Source: Gemmatimonadaceae bacterium
Lineage (GTDB): Bacteria; Gemmatimonadota; Gemmatimonadetes; Gemmatimonadales; Gemmatimonadaceae
Reading direction: 5' to 3'
DNA: 64,000 nt
Assembly: GCA_020852815.1 (NCBI GenBank)
Contig: JADZAN010000009.1
Span: 62,001 to 126,000 of the forward strand
Shown here: in pieces, positions 61,484-64,000 of the stretch
Layout: each line of letters starts with the position of its first letter
Numbering within the stretch: the stretch's first letter is position 1
The notes under the pieces: model-generated
Told to the model about the DNA's origin: nothing
Seen by the model: the letters and a program-made list of their open reading frames with translations, nothing else
The model's database searches: none
Program-made: the position numbers and the translations under genes

Positions 61484-63226
61484 TCAGGCCGCCGACGGCG
61501 TGTGCGACGCACCTCCCTTGGGCACCGACGGCGCCGCGCCATCCCAGAGGACGACACCGCGCACGCGCGCCCCCTCGTCGATGAGCGAGGCAACGGTGCG
61601 GGCGAGTGTCGCCAGGCGCGTGCGCGTCTGCACGGCACACACCACCACGTCGTCTCCGGCACGGAATCGTTTGGCTGTGGGAAGCGTGGTGACGACGATC
61701 GTCGCATCGTAGCGACGCGCCGCACGTTGCACCTCGCCCACCAACGCCTGCGACTCGGCGGGGCCCAGCGGCGAGGCACGCCCCCCCGCTGGCAGGACGT
61801 CCATCGAACGGCTGCGCCCTACCGGGACCGGGACCAGCGCCTCCGACCACTTGCGCCTGTTCTCCACCACGGCCGACAACCCCGGCGACCGCGGAAGGGC
61901 GAGGAGCGTGCGTACAGGTTCGGTGGCCAGCTCGGCATCCACGAGCAGCGTGACGCGGGCGTCGTTGGCCAGGACCGCCGCCACGTTGGCGGCCACGATC
62001 GCCGCCACATTCGCGTCGTCACCCGTGACGGTGATGATGCCGTCCCTGGGCCACTGCGACGCGAGGTGCCACGCCACCACGCGATACGCGTCGAGCGTTG
62101 GATCGAGAACTACCGGTATCTGGCGATCGGCTGCCCGGCGCGTGCGCTCCGCGGGGACGACGGCACGCCGACGGGCCACCCCCAGCACCCGAAGCGCGGT
62201 GAGACGCTCCGCTTCCACGGCGTCGGCCACGCGCGGGCTTTGCATCTCGTCGAACAGCGCCAGCGCGAAGGTGAGGACGGTGGCAATCACGAGCGCCGCC
62301 ACGACCAGGATGGTGAGCGGCGCGAGTTGTGTACGCTCCCGCTCGCGCGTGGCGAGCGAGTCTGCGTGCGCGTTGGCGGCGCGCGCCAGTTGCAGCGATC
62401 GATGGGCACTTTCGTAGGCGTTCCACGCCGCTTGTCGCGTCGCCAGCACCGCCTGCGAATCGGGAAGCGCACGCCCGGGCGCCGCGCTGAGCGAATCGAG
62501 CGGGTTCGAGGCGCTGTCGCCGGGCGATGCGGCCGCTGGCCGGTCGAGCGCCAGTGCCTGACGAGTGAGCGCGGCCAGTCTCGCCTGGCCAATGCTCGCG
62601 ATGCGACGGCCGAACTCGTTGACCTGCGTCGTCAGCGCCACGAAGACCGGATCGACCGTCGCTCCGCCCCCCAGGTCGTCGCGTTCCCGCTGCACCTCGG
62701 TGAGCGAGTCCACCAGCGCGCGCACTCGCGCATCCTCCCGAAGTGCAGCGGAGTTTGCGAGGGCGCGGAACGTCTCCGGGAGTGGCGCGTTCTCGGCGCG
62801 CTGCAGCAATGCCCCGAGCGACGCGGCGAGTTCGGTGAGCGAATCGCGCGCCGCGGATTGCATCGCCGACGCCGCAATGGGAGTCGCCGCGTTGAGTTGC
62901 GCGGCTGTCCGCGCCCGCAACTGCGCCACGGCGCTGTCGGCGGAGACGAGAAGGATCTTCGTCGCCAATTCCCTCGACAGGAGGATCGTCGTGTCGCGAC
63001 GTTCGATGCGATCGGGCGCCACGAGGTTCACAACCCCCTGCGCCCCGGCGGGGAGAAAGAGATAGGCGAGGAGCACGCCGACGAAAACGCCGAATCCCAC
63101 GCCGATCAGGCGCCACGGCCGTTGGAGGACGTTCCGGGCGCGGGCCCCCATCCACGCCGCTCTCGGAATGAACCGGAAGCGGCGCGTGGCGAAGGCGGTG
63201 CGCGAGTACGTACCCGACTTGGGCAT
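61484..63226 (-). CDS. Wzz-like chain-length protein with degenerate BY-kinase domain
   Basis: 580 aa. An N-terminal membrane helix (about 40-60), a long periplasmic, coiled-coil-rich part (about 65-310) and a second membrane helix (about 312-335, TILVVAALVIATVLTFALAL) give a Wzz/GNVR topology. A cytoplasmic domain (about 380-560) looks like a bacterial tyrosine kinase: ITVTGDDANVAAIVAANVAA stands where the P-loop should be, and VTLLVDAELA matches Walker A'. The Walker A GxxGxGKST is missing and there is no Tyr-rich tail. It probably controls polysaccharide length or export without kinase activity. Confidence 0.75.
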   Translation of the reverse strand: MPKSGTYSRTAFATRRFRFIPRAAWMGARARNVLQRPWRLIGVGFGVFVGVLLAYLFLPAGAQGVVNLVAPDRIERRDTTILLSRELATKILLVSADSAVAQLRARTAAQLNAATPIAASAMQSAARDSLTELAASLGALLQRAENAPLPETFRALANSAALREDARVRALVDSLTEVQRERDDLGGGATVDPVFVALTTQVNEFGRRIASIGQARLAALTRQALALDRPAAASPGDSASNPLDSLSAAPGRALPDSQAVLATRQAAWNAYESAHRSLQLARAANAHADSLATRERERTQLAPLTILVVAALVIATVLTFALALFDEMQSPRVADAVEAERLTALRVLGVARRRAVVPAERTRRAADRQIPVVLDPTLDAYRVVAWHLASQWPRDGIITVTGDDANVAAIVAANVAAVLANDARVTLLVDAELATEPVRTLLALPRSPGLSAVVENRRKWSEALVPVPVGRSRSMDVLPAGGRASPLGPAESQALVGEVQRAARRYDATIVVTTLPTAKRFRAGDDVVVCAVQTRTRLATLARTVASLIDEGARVRGVVLWDGAAPSVPKGGASHTPSAA

Positions 63227-63301
63227 CGGGATCCCGGGTGAACGTGAGGCGGGTGGAGCCGGTAGAGCAGGTCGAGCGCGTGCGCCAGGTCGCCGCGGCG
63301 A

Positions 63302-63817
63302 CTACTTGATCTCGAGCTCTCCCTTCATTCCCTGCGCAAGTCGCGGGGTCGAGACGAAGGGATAGACCCCTGGCTTGAGGCCGGAAAGGGAGAGCATCCA
63401 CGTCTCGCGCGGGACCGAAAGGAGCGGCGAGTGCCCGTTGGCGCCGTTGGGCATGTTGGCCACCAGTTGCATGCGCGTTTCCTCCGGTACCCGGTCGAGG
63501 TCGAACGCCACCTCGTGCGGCCCGCCCGAAACGACCACGAAGCGAACTTCATCGCCCGGCTTGGCCTCGATGCGCGCGGGTTCGAACCGGTATCCCTTCG
63601 AGTCGCCGATCATCTTCACTTCGATGATGCTCCCCGCCACTGGCGCCTGGGGCGAGGCGGCGGCTCCGGTCACGGCCGGTCCCGGGGTGGTGGAATCCGC
63701 GGGACTGGACTCGGCGGCGGCGCCCGGCGCGGCTCGGGAGGTGCCGAGCTTGGGTTCACCGCCGCCGCACGCGGCCAGCAGTGCGAGAACGGAACCGGTG
63801 AGAAAGGTGTGTCGCAT
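63302..63817 (-). CDS. cupredoxin-like lipoprotein lacking copper ligands
   Basis: 171 aa from the ATG at 63817; a longer frame to the window edge has no signal peptide at its start. The lipobox is LAAC with Cys17, followed by a Ser/Ala/Pro linker. The last 110 residues fit a plastocyanin-like fold: IEVKMIGDSKGYRFEPARIE, GDEVRFVVVSGGPHEVAFD and YPFVSTPRLAQGMKGELEI. His101 is present, but the usual C-T-P-H ligand loop reads S-T-P-R (Ser156, Arg159), so type-1 copper binding is unlikely. It lies 75 nt upstream of the Wzz-like gene on the same strand, possibly co-transcribed. Confidence 0.8.
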   Translation of the reverse strand: MRHTFLTGSVLALLAACGGGEPKLGTSRAAPGAAAESSPADSTTPGPAVTGAAASPQAPVAGSIIEVKMIGDSKGYRFEPARIEAKPGDEVRFVVVSGGPHEVAFDLDRVPEETRMQLVANMPNGANGHSPLLSVPRETWMLSLSGLKPGVYPFVSTPRLAQGMKGELEIK

Positions 63818-64000
63818 GCGATACTGCCGTTGAGTGACGTCGAAATATGGAGTGGGCGCACCAGCGTTGCGGACTTCGCCCCGCCCTGGGCAGCGACCAA
63901 GGGGACGAACGAAGCGCCTGTACGAGACGATCGAGTTGACGCTCCCGGTCACGAGGACTACGTTCCGCCCATGCTTCGCACGGCGACCCGCCACCACCAT
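63818..64000. other. upstream region at the window edge
   Basis: 183 bp. The minus strand is open here but with Arg-rich, unlikely coding content; it probably holds the promoter of the cupredoxin gene. The next gene lies outside the window. Confidence 0.35.

Noticed and set aside
60742-61779. 345-codon frame that would fuse the HD hydrolase to upstream sequence
   Set aside because: The upstream part overlaps the Wzz-like gene in another frame; the HD protein is complete from 61353.
63560-63590. GGTTCGAACC resembling a tRNA T-arm
   Set aside because: No acceptor, D or anticodon stems fit around it; it is coding sequence of the cupredoxin gene.

Overview
This is a 64 kb piece of a GC-rich bacterial chromosome (about two thirds G+C by eye) packed with genes on both strands. 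I see no rRNA, tRNA, CRISPR array, transposase or phage gene. Several traits suggest a Gram-negative, soil- or sludge-type heterotroph: many lipoproteins with an A-C-G/S box, outer-membrane barrels, exported M28, S41 and M15 peptidases, PD40 proteins, GTG starts and a type III glutamine synthetase. I think Gemmatimonadota is the best fit, but this is inferred from gene content, not from a marker gene. A notable DNA signature is the octamer CGTTAGGC, with 27 exact copies counting both strands.

Layout. 1-21 kb holds a partial M15-like peptidase with EF-hand loops, a hybrid histidine kinase, glutamine synthetase III, an Ig-repeat lipoprotein, a threonine dehydratase-type enzyme, an L,D-transpeptidase, glutamine synthetase I-alpha, a zinc-ribbon/TPR-like membrane protein, a large multi-GAF histidine kinase translationally coupled to an HD-GYP response regulator, a histone-H1-like polyampholyte, a single-domain response regulator, and a MerR regulator/SDR/plasmid-type replication-initiator group. 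21-29 kb holds a CtpA protease, a PD40 lipoprotein, an SPFH protein, small zinc ribbons, a YhaM-like nuclease and a cold-shock protein, several ending in textbook hairpins. 29-38 kb holds an NrtR-like Nudix regulator, a GH3 lipoprotein, a four-cysteine YggX variant, and a five-gene locus resembling a minimal chaperone/usher system (two paralogous pilin-like proteins, a chaperone-like protein, a small barrel with a carboxypeptidase-regulatory-like domain, and a convergent exported protein). 38-46 kb holds a tail-anchored protein with an FeFe-hydrogenase-like domain, an M28 peptidase, an Smr-like protein, an alkaline-phosphatase-superfamily enzyme and a barrel.

46-51.5 kb is an arginine cluster: argC-argB-argD on the minus strand, divergent from argR and argH on the plus strand. 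The argC promoter, an ARG-box-like palindrome and a probably leaderless GTG start coincide. A short Arg-rich ORF overlaps the argH start. argG, argJ and argF are not in the window. 51.5-64 kb holds a TPR/S41 operon, a fasciclin lipoprotein, a large zinc metalloprotease, a second cold-shock protein, ispG, an HD-domain alarmone-hydrolase-like protein, a Wzz-like protein with a degenerate tyrosine-kinase domain, and a cupredoxin lipoprotein lacking copper ligands.

Main themes are nitrogen and arginine metabolism, envelope and surface biogenesis, and signalling by kinases and (p)ppGpp or c-di-GMP type HD domains. Several proteins keep a recognisable fold but have lost catalytic or metal-binding residues (Nudix, BY-kinase, cupredoxin, HD-GYP), which suggests regulatory or structural roles.
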